64,000 nucleotides of DNA from Eukaryota sp. TZLM1-RC (Eukaryota; Metamonada: BaSk clade), in contig JAUPSS010000006.1 in NCBI GenBank assembly GCA_040285825.1, positions 558,001 through 622,000 on the forward strand, read 5' to 3'. The position numbers and the translations under genes were made by a program. The notes below the pieces were generated by a model. The model was not told the DNA's origin. It was given only the letters and a program-made list of their open reading frames with translations, and did not search any database. Below, piece by piece: positions 1-12,490 of this stretch (positions within the stretch are counted from its first letter, which is position 1; the number at the start of each line of letters is the position of its first letter).

Positions 1-217
1 AAATTTTCAATTTGATCATCGGTTGTCGGAAAATTGTTACGATTAGTTTGAAGAAATAGATTTTTGACTTGACGTAACCTCCAACGAAAAACAGACTTAC
101 CACGTTTCATCTCTTTTTGAAGGATGAAATATTCCACTTTTATATTCCATTTTTTTAATTCAGAAGTAAATCTTCGCATTTCTATTGAAAAGGGAATTGC
201 ACTTGCGAGGCTAATTT

Positions 218-760
218 CTATTGGAATCTGAATCGGAGGTCTAACAGTCTCAAAAGCTCTACAATTAGTGCAAAACAAAAGTTTTCGACCATTTCTTGAA
301 TCTGTAACAACTTTTCTGCAGAATGGACAACAAAGATTATTATTTTCAGAAGGGGAAGGAAAGTGAGCACTGGGAGAATTTGAAGATCAGCGGAATTACT
401 ATTTTCGGCACAATTCAAATAGACATCGACTGGAACAGAACATTGGAGAATTTTTTGAGCAGAATTTAATTCAATTTCTGTTTTTTGTATTTCAGGGCGT
501 GTTCTCGAATCATGACCACTGATACCGCAAATCGAACATTTTTTAGAACGTTTCAAACACTGATCTGGAAACGATTTATTGGCAAAATGATTTTCACAAG
601 AAGATGCATTAGTTTCCATTTTTTGTTTTGCAGACCTGGCATTGTTTGCAAAACGCACAACTGAACGTAAAAAACGAACAGGAGGCTTTTTGTAGTTAAA
701 TTCGATTTTGGGACCTTTAAATTTTTTGAAATATTTCCAGCATGAGGTAAGGAGTGTCAA
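218..760 (-). pseudogene. Gag-like zinc-knuckle copy, unit 0
   Basis: 180-codon frame with the 'KCSICGISGHDSRTRPE' knuckle; variant with 'PPVRFLRSVVRF' and 'KMETN'. Confidence 0.55.
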
Positions 761-1086
761 AAATGACTAGGTTGCAAAGATGGCGAAATTGAAGAAGGAA
801 GAAGTGAAGAAGGAGAAGAATATTTGTTGACATTATCATTAACACTTCGTTCAGTGTATATTGCTTACCAATTGGTGTCGCCATCACTGTCAGGACACAT
901 TGTCAGGACTATGAAAGTCTTACCAATAGACTAGCAAGTAAACAAGACAGAAATTTAGGGTGATGAAAGAGGGAGAAAAAAAGTGAAAGAGACATAATTG
1001 AAGAAGAGTATAGAGAAGAAAAAGAATGTAAAGACGCAATAAATGCAGTGATAGATTGTTTCAATCGAACTGATTCAACAACTTGG

Positions 1087-1648
1087 TCAATAGTCAATTA
1101 ATATTATATAAACTTTTTGATTATTTAATTCTAATGATGTGTTTATAATGGTACTATATTTAATTGGAGTTAACATTTCAACATATATATTTGAGAATAG
1201 ATATGAGGAATTATTATAATTTAATGTGTGACTAATTCGTGAATTATATGCAATTACCATTAAGTATTCATTTCTATAATTTTTCAAATCTATGACTTTG
1301 CCCGAAATTCTTTTTTTCTATTATTTTATAGTTTTGAATATTTGAAAAAGTCTACTTGCATTAAATTTAAAAAGTAGAAGATGGATCAACATCACGACCA
1401 TTAAATGTAAAGATATAATTTAAGTCAGAATTTAATACTAAATCTGTTCTGTTATTACCTTTGCTTAATCTAGCGAATTTAATAGGATATGCTAAATTTG
1501 ATTCTAACAATATTTTTATAGTTAAGTTACCCCTTGATTTGGAATTGATCTCAATTATATTAATATCATTGTTTGTTGAATATGATATTCCATCTGAATT
1601 CTCATTGAAGGTAAAGGGAAATAGTCTACCAAATAGTCGAGTGATCAT
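1087..1648 (-). pseudogene. ORF186 copy, frameshifted (units 0/1)
   Basis: Homologous to the intact ORF186 at 12491-13051. The N-terminal part is open over 1367-1648 and the C-terminal part over 1087-1287. The break falls at homopolymers near 1310-1345. The N-terminal block carries 'PSSTF' where other copies have 'PSSRF'. Confidence 0.6.
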
Positions 1649-1669
1649 TTTAAAAAAATAATTAAGTTA

Positions 1670-2775
1670 TTATAGTTCATCAGGATATTTTTTTATAACC
1701 GCATTTCTTGATACTAAATATCCATCCTCAACAATTGGTCGTAAATGTTCAACTAATATAGTTATTCCAATAATTAATGAGGGATCATTAAAATACTCAA
1801 ACATTCTTTCATCATTCAATTTACTAACTTTTTGATCATATCTCTCATATTCAATAATTAGTGAAGTTACCCTACTAACTTCACCATATTTTTTGAAGTT
1901 AGTAGTTCACCATCAACATCTTTAACCACAAAGTATCCTTGATATCTTTTCTTAAGTTTAAGGTTGTATCTAGATTTTGAAGCCTTATATGTAGCATTCT
2001 TTCTAATGATTAATCCTTCATAACCTTTAGAATCATACTCTGTCAATATATCCATAATATTTGACTCAACTGTAAAGTATTCAACTAATTCAATTTTTAG
2101 TTGATTGAATTGGATTTGATTTAATTAATTCATTCAATTGATTTAGTCTACTTTTAAATAATAGAGCTGAAGTTTTTCTAACATAATCATTATATGGAAT
2201 GTAATCAAACATAAAATATTGTATTTATTGAAAATCTTCAATAGTTACATTCTTTAATTTAACTAGTCTAGATACTTTATGAATTATCTCAAGATTAGTT
2301 TCAGGATCAATCCAAGTTAATTCTCCATAAATTACGAAATTATATCTAATCTTCTTAAACATATTATCAAATGCATCATGAATTTCAGGTAGTTGCAAAA
2401 TATTTCCACCAAGAGTAGTGAATGTTGGTTGTTGATCTATCCAAACCATTAGTAATGAATTTCCATCATATTTTCTGCTTGCCATATCAACTCCATATTC
2501 AAAATGATCTTTTTTTTGGATCAAAATCAACACCTAGTTGTACACCATGATACTTTTCAATAGTAAAATCATCCGGAAATACTTTCTTCAATTTCTTCAA
2601 ACCGACACTAACATCTAATTGACGACTAATAATATCAAACAACATAGGTTTACTAAGTTTTTGATCAAGTGCAAATTTATTAATTGATCCATATGCAATA
2701 TTCCCACTTATTGTTCTATTGTGGAGTGCCACTAAGAATTCATAAAATGATTTACAAAATTTTGGAATGAGTACT
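1670..2775 (-). pseudogene. ATP-dependent DNA ligase, broken copy 1
   Basis: The family seals DNA nicks through a lysine-AMP intermediate. Visible motifs in order are an N-terminal helical stretch (around 2775-2540), motif I 'SRKYDGNLL' with the adenylated Lys in KxDG (this copy reads NSL), motif III 'IYGELTW', motif IIIa 'FDYIPYND', motif IV 'YEGLIIRK' and motif V 'LKLKKRY'. The C-terminus ends 'KKYPDEL'. Total length would be about 370 codons, small for a cellular enzyme but usual for viral and plasmid ligases. It is broken by an extra A in an A8 run just before motif I (about 2520), an in-frame TAA after 'EDFQ' (about 2228), and a 26-bp insertion near 1890. In addition this copy has an extra T at about 2098. 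The start codon is not clear; the frame is open upstream to about 2790. Family assignment is firm; viral origin is inference. Confidence 0.8.
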
Positions 2776-3074
2776 GTCTGAAATAACAGTTTTTGCTGAT
2801 TGTTTCAAACCTTTTTCATTGTCTTCGTTCAAGATTTCATCATCAGAAATGTTAATGAAATTTTCAATTTGATCATCGGTTGTCGGAAAATTGTTACGAT
2901 TAGTTTGAAGAAATAGATTTTTGACTTGACGTAACCTCCAACGAAAAACAGACTTACCACGTTTCATCTCTTTTTGAAGGATGAAATATTCCACTTTTAT
3001 ATTCCATTTTTTTAATTCAGAAGTAAATCTTCGCATTTCTATTGAAAAGGGAATTGCACTTGCGAGGCTAATTT

Positions 3075-3617
3075 CTATTGGAATCTGAATCGGAGGTCTA
3101 ACAGTCTCAAAAGCTCTACAATTAGTGCAAAACAAAAGTTTTCGACCATTTCTTGAATCTGTAACAACTTTTCTGCAGAATGGACAACAAAGATTATTAT
3201 TTTCAGAAGGGGAAGGAAAGTGAGCACTGGGAGAATTTGAAGATCAGCGGAATTACTATTTTCGGCACAATTCAAATAGACATCGACTGGAACAGAACAT
3301 TGGAGAATTTTTTGAGCAGAATTTAATTCAATTTCTGTTTTTTGTATTTCAGGGCGTGTTCTCGAATCATGACCACTGATACGGCAAATCGAACATTTTT
3401 TAGAACGTTTCAAACACTGATCTGGAAACGATTTATTGGCAAAATGATTTTCACAAGAAGATGCATTAGTTTCCATTTTTTGTTTTGCAGACCTGGCATT
3501 GTTTGCAAAACGCACAACTGAACGTAAAAAACGAACAGGAGGCTTTTTGTAGTTAAATTCGATTTTGGGACCTTTAAATTTTTTGAAATATTTCCAGCAT
3601 GAGGTAAGGAGTGTCAA
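3075..3617 (-). pseudogene. Gag-like zinc-knuckle copy, unit 1
   Basis: As the 218-760 copy, with 'CSICRISGHD' in place of 'CSICGISGHD' at the knuckle. Confidence 0.55.
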
Positions 3618-3958
3618 GAATGACTAGGTTGCAAAGATGGCGAAATTGAAGAAGGAAGAAGTGAAGAAGGAGAAGAATATTTGTTGACATTATCATTAAC
3701 ACTTCGTTCAGTGTATATTGCTTACCAATTGGTGTCGCCATCACTGTCAGGACACATTGTCAGGACCATGAAAGTCTTACCAATAGACTAGCAAGTAAAC
3801 AAGACAGAAATTCAGGGTGATGAAAGAGGGAGAAAAAAAGTGAAAGAGACATAATTGAAGAAGAGTATAGAGAAGAAAAAAAGAATGTAAAGACGCAATA
3901 AATGCAGTGATAGATTGTTTCAATCGAACTGATTCAACAACTTGGCCAATAGTCAATT
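3612..3958 (+). other. Conserved plus-strand coding-like relic between gag and ORF186 (in every unit)
   Basis: On the plus strand an open stretch (about 3626-3787) encodes 'DGEIEEGRSEEGEEYLLT' and 'SVYIAYQLVSPSLSGHIV'. A second stretch ends at a TAA at 3956-3958 and encodes 'SERDIIEEEYREEKECKD' and 'NRTDSTTWPIVN'. The composition looks protein-like and the second part ends exactly where ORF186 ends on the other strand, as in a tail-to-tail gene pair. A stop separates the two parts. The same block recurs at about 760-1100, 6430-6790, 9290-9645, 12150-12505, 15005-15360 and 17870-18220. It may be the C-terminal remnant of a neighbouring gene. Family unknown. Confidence 0.3.
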
Positions 3959-4506
3959 AATATTATATAAACTTTATGATTATTTAATTCTAATGATGTG
4001 TTTATAATGGTACTATATTTAATTGGAATTAACATTTCAACATATTTATTTGAGAATAGATATGAGGAATTATTATAATTTAATGTGTGACTAATTCGTG
4101 AATTATATGCAATTACCATTAAGTATTCATTTCTATAATTTTTCAAATCTATGACTTTGCTCGAAATTCTTTTTTTCTATTATTTTATAGTTTTGAATAT
4201 TTGAAAAAGTCTACTTGCATTAAATTTAAACCTAGAAGATGGATCAACATCACGACCATTAAATGTAAAGATATAATTTAAGTCAAAATTTAATACTAAA
4301 TCTGTTCTGTTATTACCTTTGCTTAATCTGGCGAATTTAATAGGATATGCTAAATTTGATTCTAACAATATTTTTATAGTTAAGTTACCCCTTGATTTGG
4401 AATTGATCTCAATTATATTAATATCATTGTTTGTTGAATATGATATTCCATCTGAATTCTCATTGAATGTAAAGGGAAATAGTCTACCAAATAGTCGAGT
4501 GATCAT
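3934..4506 (-). pseudogene. ORF186 copy, frameshifted (units 1/2)
   Basis: N-terminal part open at 4180-4506 and C-terminal part at 3934-4146. The break is at the T run near 4170. A C-terminal change extends the ending to 'IDYWPSC', where other copies stop after 'IDY'. Confidence 0.6.
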
Positions 4507-4527
4507 TTTAAAAAAATAATTAAGTTA

Positions 4528-5606
4528 TTATAGTTCATCAGGATATTTTTTTATAACCGCATTTCTTGATACTAAATATCCATCCTCAACAATTGGTCGT
4601 AAATGTTCAACTAATATAGTTATTCCAATAATTAATGAGGGATCATTAAAATACTCAAACATTCTTTCATCATTCAATTTACTAACTTTTTGATCATATC
4701 TCTCATATTCAATAATTAGTGAAGTTACCCTACTAACTTCACCATCAACGTCTTTAACCACAAAGTATCCTTGATATCTTTTCTTAAGTTTAAGGTTGTA
4801 TCTAGATTTTGAAGCCTTATATGTAGCATTCTTTCTAATGATTAATCCTTCATAACCTTTAGAATCTTACTCTGTCAATATATCCATAATATTTGACTCA
4901 ACTGTAAAGTATTCAACTAATTCAATTTTAGTTGATTGAATTGGATTTGATTTAATTAATTCATTCAATTGATTTAGTCTACTTTTAAATAATAGAGCTG
5001 AAGTTTTTCTAACATAATCATTATATGGAATGTAATCAAACATAAAATATTGTATTTATTGAAAATCTTCAATAGTTACATTCTTTAATTTAACTAGTCT
5101 AGATACTTTATGAATTATCTCAAGATTAGTTTCAGGATCAATCCAAGTTAATTCTCCATAAATTACGAAATTATATCTAATCTTCTTAAACATATTATCA
5201 AATGCATCATGAATTTCAGGTAGTTGCAAAATATTTCCACCAAGAGTAGTGAATGTTGGTTGTTGATCTATCCAAACCATTAGTAATAAATTTCCATCAT
5301 ATTTTCTGCTTGCCATATCAACTCCATATTCAAAATGATCTTTTTTTTTGGATCAAAATCAACACCTAGTTGTACACCATGATACTTTTCAATAATAAAA
5401 TCATCCGGAAATACTTTCTTCAATTTCTTCAAACCGACACTAACATCTAATTGACGACTAATAATATCAAACAACATAGGTTTACTAAGTTTTTGATCAA
5501 GTGCAAATTATTAATTGATCCATATGCAATATTCCCACTTATTGTTCTATTGTGGAGTGCCACTAAGAATTCATAAAATGATTTACAAAATTTTGGAATG
5601 AGTACT
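4528..5606 (-). pseudogene. ATP-dependent DNA ligase, broken copy 2 (lacks the 26-bp insertion)
   Basis: This is the same ligase as copy 1 with the same motif order. It is the only copy without the 26-bp insertion, so its C-terminal frame runs without a break from motif V to 'KKYPDEL' (4528-4761 and beyond). It has its own faults: nine A residues instead of eight before motif I, a missing base near 5510, and a TAA replacing a Tyr codon just before motif IV (4870), which it shares with copy 6. The absence of the insertion suggests either the ancestral form or gene conversion from an older copy. Confidence 0.8.
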
Positions 5607-5905
5607 GTCTGAAATAACAGTTTTTGCTGATTGTTTCAAACCTTTTTCATTGTCTTCGTTCAAGATTTCATCATCAGAAATGTTAATGAAATTTTCAATT
5701 TGATCATCGGTTGTCGGAAAATTGTTACGATTAGTTTGAAGAAATAGATTTTTGACTTGACGTAACCTCCAACGAAAAACAGACTTACCACGTTTCATCT
5801 CTTTTTGAAGGATGAAATATTCCACTTTTATATTCCATTTTTTTAATTCAGAAGTAAATCTTCGCATTTCTATTGAAAAGGGAATTGCACTTGCGAGGCT
5901 AATTT

Positions 5906-6430
5906 CTATTGGAATCTGAATCGGAGGTCTAACAGTCTCAAAAGCTCTACAATTAGTGCAAAACAAAAGTTTTCGACCATTTCTTGAATCTGTAACAACT
6001 TTTCTGCAGAATGGACAACAAAGATTATTATTTTCAGAAGGGGAAGGAAAGTGAGCACTGGGAGAATTTGAAGATCAGCGGAATTACTATTTTCGGCACA
6101 ATTCAAATAGACATCGACTGGAACAGAACATTGGAGAATTTTTTGAGCAGAATTTAATTCAATTTCTGTTTTTTGTATTTCAGGGCGTGTTCTCGAATCA
6201 TGACCACTGATACCGCAAATCGAACATTTTTTAGAACGTTTCAAACACTGATCTGGAAACGATTTATTGGCAAAATGATTTTCACAAGAAGATGCATTAG
6301 TTTCCATTTTTTGTTTTGCAGACCTGGCATTGTTTGCAAAACGCACAACTGAACGTAAAAAACGAACAGGAGGCTTTTTTGTAGTTAAATTCGATTTTGG
6401 GACCTTTAAATTTTTTGAAATATTTCCAGC
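5906..6430 (-). pseudogene. Gag-like zinc-knuckle copy, unit 2
   Basis: Open from 6346 to 5906; an extra T near 6375 breaks the N-terminal part. Knuckle intact. Confidence 0.55.
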
Positions 6431-6763
6431 ATGAGGTAAGGAGTGTCAAGAATGACTAGGTTGCAAAGATGGCGAAATTGAAGAAGGAAGAAGTGAAGAA
6501 GGAGAAGAATATTTGTTGACATTATCATTAACACTTCGTTCAGTGTATATTGCTTACCAATTGGTGTCGCCATCACTGTCAGGACACATTGTCAGGACCA
6601 TAAAAGTCTTACCAATAGACTAGCAAGTAAACAAGACAGAAATTTAGGGTGATGAAAGAGGGAGAAAAAAAGTGAAAGAGACATAATTGAAGAAGAGTAT
6701 AGAGAAGAAAAAGAATGTAAAGACGCAATAAATGCAGTGATAGATTGTTTCAATCGAACTGAT

Positions 6764-7339
6764 TCAACAACTTGGCCAATAGTCAATTAATATTATATAA
6801 ACTTTTTGATTATTTAATTCTAATGATGTGTTTATAATGGTACTATATTTAATTGGAATTAACATTTCAACATATTTATTTGAGAATAGATATGAGGAAT
6901 TATTATAATTTAATGTGTGACTAATTCGTGAATTATATGCAATTACCATTAAGTATTCATTTCTATAATTTTTCAAATCTATGACTTTGCCCGAAATTCT
7001 TTTTTCTATTATTTTATAGTTTTGAATATTTGAAAAAAAGTCTACTTGCATTAAATTTAAACCTAGAAGATGGATCAACATCACGACCATTAAATGTAAA
7101 GATATAATTTAAGTCAGAATTTAATACTAAATCTGTTCTGTTATTACCTTTGCTTAATCTGGCGAATTTAATAGGATATGCTAAATTTGATTCTAACAAT
7201 ATTTTTTATAGTTAAGTTACCCCTTGATTTGGAATTGATCTCAATTATATTAATATCATTGTTTGTTGAATATGATATTCCATCTGAATTCTCATTGAAT
7301 GTAAAGGAAATAGTCTACCAAATAGTCGAGTGATCATTT
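6764..7339 (-). pseudogene. ORF186 copy, frameshifted (units 2/3)
   Basis: C-terminal part open at 6764-7090 and middle part at 7014-7199. It has extra bases near 7030 and 7205 and one missing base near 7307, giving three frame breaks, all in homopolymers. Confidence 0.58.
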
Positions 7340-7358
7340 TAAAAAAATAATTAAGTTA

Positions 7359-8463
7359 TTATAGTTCATCAGGATATTTTTTTATAACCGCATTTCTTGA
7401 TACTAAATATCCATTCTCAACAATTGGTCGTAAATGTTCAACTAATATAGTTATTCCAATAATTAATGAGGGATCATTAAAATACTCAAACATTCTTTCA
7501 TCATTCAATTTACTAACTTTTTGATCATATCTCTCATATTCAATAATTAGTGAAGTTACCCTACTAACTTCACCATATTTTTTGAAGTTAGTACTTCACC
7601 ATCAACATCTTTAACCACAAAGTATCCTTGATATCTTTTCTTAAGTTTAAGGTTGTATCTAGATTTTGAAGCCTTATATGTAGCATTCTTTCTAATGATT
7701 AATCCTTCATAACCTTTAGAATCATACTCTGTCAATATATCCATAATATTTGACTCAACTGTAAAGTATTCAACTAATTCAATTTTAGTTGATTGAATTG
7801 GATTTGATTTAATTAATTCATTCAATTGATTTAGTCTACTTTTAAATAATAGAGCTGAAGTTTTTCTAACATAATCATTATATGGAATGTAATCAAACAT
7901 AAAATATTGTATTTATTGAAAATCTTCAATAGTTACATTCTTTAATTTAACTAGTCTAGATACTTTATGAATTATCTCAAGATTAGTTTCAGGATCAATC
8001 CAAGTTAATTCTCCATAAATTACGAAATTATATCTAATCTTCTTAAACATATTATCAAATGCATCATGAATTTCAGGTAGTTGCAAAATATTTCCACCAA
8101 GAGTAGTGAATGTTGGTTGTTGATCTATCCAAACCATTAGTAATAAATTTTCATCATATTTTCTGCTTGCCATATCAACTCCATATTCAAAATGATCTTT
8201 TTTTTGGATCAAAATCAACACCTAGTTGTACACCATGATACTTTTCAATAGTAAAATCATCCGGAAATACTTTCTTCAATTTCTTCAAACCGACACTAAC
8301 ATCTAATTGACGACTAATAATATCAAACAACATAGGTTTACTAAGTTTTTGATCAAGTGCAAATTTATTAATTGATCCATATGCAATATTCCCACTTATT
8401 GTTCTATTGTGGAGTGCCACTAAGAATTCATAAAATGATTTACAAAATTTTGGAATGAGTACT
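7359..8463 (-). pseudogene. ATP-dependent DNA ligase, broken copy 3
   Basis: Same ligase as copy 1. The N-terminal block is open from about 8463 to the A8 run near 8208, and the adenylation block (8221 down to 7913) carries 'SRKYDENLL', so the Gly of the KxDG motif is changed to Glu. Motifs IV and V are intact at 7556-7900. The shared TAA after 'EDFQ' and the 26-bp insertion near 7585 are present. The Gly to Glu change would be expected to damage nucleotide binding and is shared with copy 4. Confidence 0.78.
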
Positions 8464-8762
8464 GTCTGAAATAACAGTTTTTGCTGATTGTTTCAAACCT
8501 TTTTCATTGTCTTCGTTCAAGATTTCATCATCAGAAATGTTAATGAAATTTTCAATTTGATCATCGGTTGTCGGAAAATTGTTACGATTAGTTTGAAGAA
8601 ATAGATTTTTGACTTGACGTAACCTCCAACGAAAAACAGACTTACCACGTTTCATCTCTTTTTGAAGGATGAAATATTCCACTTTTATATTCCATTTTTT
8701 TAATTCAGAAGTAAATCTTCGCATTTCTATTGAGAAGGGAATTGCAGTTGCGAGGCTAATTT

Positions 8763-9431
8763 CTATTGGAATCTGAATCGGAGGTCTAACAGTCTCAAAA
8801 GCTCTACAATTAGTGCAAAACAAAAGTTTTCGACCATTTCTTGAATCTGTAACAACTTTTCTGCAGAATGGACAACAAAGATTATTATTTTCAGAAGGGG
8901 AAGGAAAGTGAGCACTGGGAGAATTTGAAGATCAGCGGAATTACTATTTTCGGCACAATTCAAATAGACATCGACTGGAACAGAACATTGGAAAATTTTT
9001 TGAGCAGAATTTAATTCAATTTCTGTTTTTTGTTTTTCAGGGCGTGTTCTCGAATCATGACCACTGATACCGCAAATCGAACATTTTTTAGAACGTTTCA
9101 AACACTGATCTGGAAACGATTTATTGGCAAAATGATTTTCACAAGAAGATGCATTAGTTTCAATTTTTTGTTTTGCAGACCTGGCATTGTTTGCAAAACG
9201 CACAACTGAACGTAAAGAACGAACAGGAAGCTTTTTGTAGTTAAATTCGATTTTGGGACCTTTAAATTTTTGAAATATTTCCAGCATGAGGTAAGGAGTG
9301 TCAAGAATGACTAGGTTGCAAAGATGGCGAAATTGAAGAAGGAAGAAGTGAAGAAGGAGAAGAATATTTGTTGACATTATCATTAACACTTCGTTCAGTG
9401 TATATTGCTTACCAATTGGTGTCGCCATCAC
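8763..9431 (-). CDS. Gag-like zinc-knuckle copy, unit 3 (222 codons)
   Basis: Full-length form like 14479-15147, with 'LPVRSLRSVVRF' and 'KIETN' variants. The knuckle 'CSICGISGHDSRTRPE' is intact. The same caveats apply to its first 60 and last 40 codons. Confidence 0.5.
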   Translation of the reverse strand: MMATPIGKQYTLNEVLMIMSTNILLLLHFFLLQFRHLCNLVILDTPYLMLEIFQKFKGPKIEFNYKKLPVRSLRSVVRFANNARSAKQKIETNASSCENHFANKSFPDQCLKRSKKCSICGISGHDSRTRPEKQKTEIELNSAQKIFQCSVPVDVYLNCAENSNSADLQILPVLTFLPLLKIIIFVVHSAEKLLQIQEMVENFCFALIVELLRLLDLRFRFQ

Positions 9432-9618
9432 TGTCAGGACACATTGTCAGGACCATGAAAGTCTTACCAATAGACTAGCAAGTAAACAAGACAGAAATTT
9501 AGGGTGATGAAAGAGGGAGAAAAAAAGTGAAAGAGACATAATTGAAGAAGAGTATAGAGAAGAAAAAGAATGTAAAGACGCAATAAATGCAGTGATAGAT
9601 TGTTTCAATCGAACTGAT

Positions 9619-10191
9619 TCAACAACTTGGCCAATAGTCAATTAATATTATATAAACTTTATGATTATTTAATTCTAATGATGTGTTTATAATGGTACTA
9701 TATTTAATTGGAATTAACATTTCAACATATTTATTTGAGAATAGATATGAGGAATTATTATAATTTAATGTGTGACTAATTCGTGAATTATATGCAATTA
9801 CCATTAAGTATTCATTTCTATAATTTTTCAAATCTATGACTTTGCTCGAAATTCTTTTTTTCTATTATTTTATAGTTTTGAATATTTGAAAAAGTCTACT
9901 TGCATTAAATTTAAACCTAGAAGATGGATCAACATCACGACCATTAAATGTAAAGATATAATTTAAGTCAAAATTTAATACTAAATCTGTTCTGTTATTA
10001 CCTTTGCTTAATCTGGCGAATTTAATAGGATATGCTAAATTTGATTCTAACAATATTTTTATAGTTAAGTTACCCCTTGATTTGGAATTGATCTCAATTA
10101 TATTAATATCATTGTTTGTTGAATATGATATTCCATCTGAATTCTCATTGAATGTAAAGGGAAATAGTCTACCAAATAGTCGAGTGATCAT
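9619..10191 (-). pseudogene. ORF186 copy, frameshifted (units 3/4)
   Basis: N-terminal part open at 9865-10191 and C-terminal part at 9619-9831, nearly identical to the 3934-4506 copy, including the 'IDYWPSC' ending. Confidence 0.6.
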
Positions 10192-10212
10192 TTTAAAAAA
10201 ATAATTAAGTTA

Positions 10213-11318
10213 TTATAGTTCATCAGGATATTTTTTTATAACCGCATTTCTTGATACTAAATATCCATCCTCAACAATTGGTCGTAAATGTTCAACTAAT
10301 ATAGTTATTCCAATAATTAATGAGGGATCATTAAAATACTCAAACATTCTTTCATCATTCAATTTACTAACTTTTTGATCATATCTCTCATATTCAATAA
10401 TTAGTGAAGTTACCCTACTAACTTCACCATATTTTTTGAAGTTAGTACTTCACCATCAACATCTTTAACCACAAAGTATCCTTGATATCTTTTCTTAAGT
10501 TTAAGGTTGTATCTAGATTTTTGAAGCCTTATATGTAGCATTCTTTCTAATGATTAATCCTTCATAACCTTTAGAATCATACTCTGTCAATATATCCATA
10601 ATATTTGACTCAACTGTAAAGTATTCAACTAATTCAATTTTAGTTGATTGAATTGGATTTGATTTAATTAATTCATTCAATTGATTTAGTCTACTTTTAA
10701 ATAATAGAGCTGAAGTTTTTCTAACATAATCATTATATGGAATGTAATCAAACATAAAATATTGTATTTATTGAAAATCTTCAATAGTTACATTCTTTAA
10801 TTTAACTAGTCTAGATACTTTATGAATTATCTCAAGATTAGTTTCAGGATCAATCCAAGTTAATTCTCCATAAATTACGAAATTATATCTAATCTTCTTA
10901 AACATATTATCAAATGCATCATGAATTTCAGGTAGTTGCAAAATATTTCCACCAAGAGTAGTGAATGTTGGTTGTTGATCTATCCAAACCATTAGTAATA
11001 AATTTTCATCATATTTTCTGCTTGCCATATCAACTCCATATTCAAAATGATCTTTTTTTTGGATCAAAATCAACACCTAGTTGTACACCATGATACTTTT
11101 CAATAGTAAAATCATCCGGAAATACTTTCTTCAATTTCTTCAAACCGACACTAACATCTAATTGACGACTAATAATATCAAACAACATAGGTTTACTAAG
11201 TTTTTGATCAAGTGCAAATTTATTAATTGATCCATATGCAATATTCCCACTTATTGTTCTATTGTGGAGTGCCACTAAGAATTCATAAAATGATTTACAA
11301 AATTTTGGAATGAGTACT
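10213..11318 (-). pseudogene. ATP-dependent DNA ligase, broken copy 4
   Basis: Same ligase, with the KYDE form of motif I shared with copy 3. The shared A8 run, the TAA after 'EDFQ' and the 26-bp insertion are present. There is an additional frameshift after 'TYKAS' near 10518, caused by one extra T in a T run. This unit carries many extra homopolymer bases elsewhere, so some of its private breaks may be read errors. Confidence 0.76.
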
Positions 11319-11719
11319 GTCTGAAATAACAGTTTTTTGCTGATTGTTTCAAACCTTTTTCATTGTCTTCGTTCAAGATTTCATCATCAGAAATGTTAAT
11401 GAAATTTTCAATTTGATCATCGGTTGTCGGAAAATTGTTACGATTAGTTTGAAGAAATAGATTTTTTGACTTGACGTAACCTCCAACGAAAAACAGACTT
11501 ACCACGTTTCATCTCTTTTTGAAGGATGAAATATTCCACTTTTATATTCCATTTTTTAATTCAGAAGTAAATCTTCGCATTTCTATTGAGAAGGGAATTG
11601 CAGTTGCGAGGCTAATTTCTATTGGAATCTGAATCGGAGGTCTAACAGTCTCAAAAAGCTCTACAATTAGTGCAAAACAAAAGTTTTCGACCATTTCTTG
11701 AATCTGTAACAACTTTTTC

Positions 11720-12291
11720 TGCAGAATGGACAACAAAGATTATTATTTTCAGAAGGGGAAGGAAAGTGAGCACTGGGAGAATTTGAAGATCAGCGGAATT
11801 ACTATTTTCGGCACAATTCAAATAGACATCGACTGGAACAGAACATTGGAAAATTTTTTTGAGCAGAATTTAATTCAATTTCTGTTTTTTGTTTTTCAGG
11901 GCGTGTTCTCGAATCATGACCACTGATACCGCAAATCGAACATTTTTTTAGAACGTTTCAAACACTGATCTGGAAACGATTTATTGGCAAAATGATTTTC
12001 ACAAGAAGATGCATTAGTTTCAATTTTTTGTTTTGCAGACCTGGCATTGTTTGCAAAACGCACAACTGAACGTAAAGAACGAACAGGAAGCTTTTTGTAG
12101 TTAAATTCGATTTTGGGACCTTTAAATTTTTGAAATATTTCCAGCATGAGGTAAGGAGTGTCAAGAATGACTAGGTTGCAAAGATGGCGAAATTGAAGAA
12201 GGAAGAAGTGAAGAAGGAGAAGAATATTTGTTGACATTATCATTAACACTTCGTTCAGTGTATATTGCTTTCCAATTGGTGTCGCCATCAC
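11720..12291 (-). pseudogene. Gag-like zinc-knuckle copy, unit 4
   Basis: N-terminal frame open 11914-12291, then broken at the knuckle by an extra T in a T7 run (11942-11949). Extra homopolymer bases recur across this unit. Confidence 0.55.
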
Positions 12292-12490
12292 TGTCAGGAC
12301 ACAATGTCAGGACCGTGAAAGTCTTACCAATAGACTAGCAAGTAAACAAGACAGAAATTTAGGGTGATGAAAGAGGGAGAAAAAAAGTGAAAGAGACATA
12401 ATTGAAGAAGAGTATAGAGAAGAAAAAGAATGTAAAGACGCAATAAATGCAGTGATAGATTGTTTCAATCGAACTGATTCAACAACTTGG

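Noticed and set aside
909-1097. 62-64-codon minus-strand ORF rich in Ser and Phe in each unit
   Set aside because: It is antisense to the charged plus-strand relic and has low-complexity composition.
1461-1661. 66-codon plus-strand ORF repeated in several units
   Set aside because: It is the antisense of ORF186; hydrophobic Ile/Leu-rich composition is what the reverse of an Asn/Ile-rich gene gives.
1880-1915. 26-bp insertion in the ligase as a tiny intron
   Set aside because: The only GT-AG segments here are 27 or 31 nt and removing them does not restore the frame seen in the copy without the insertion; an inverted-repeat template switch explains it better.
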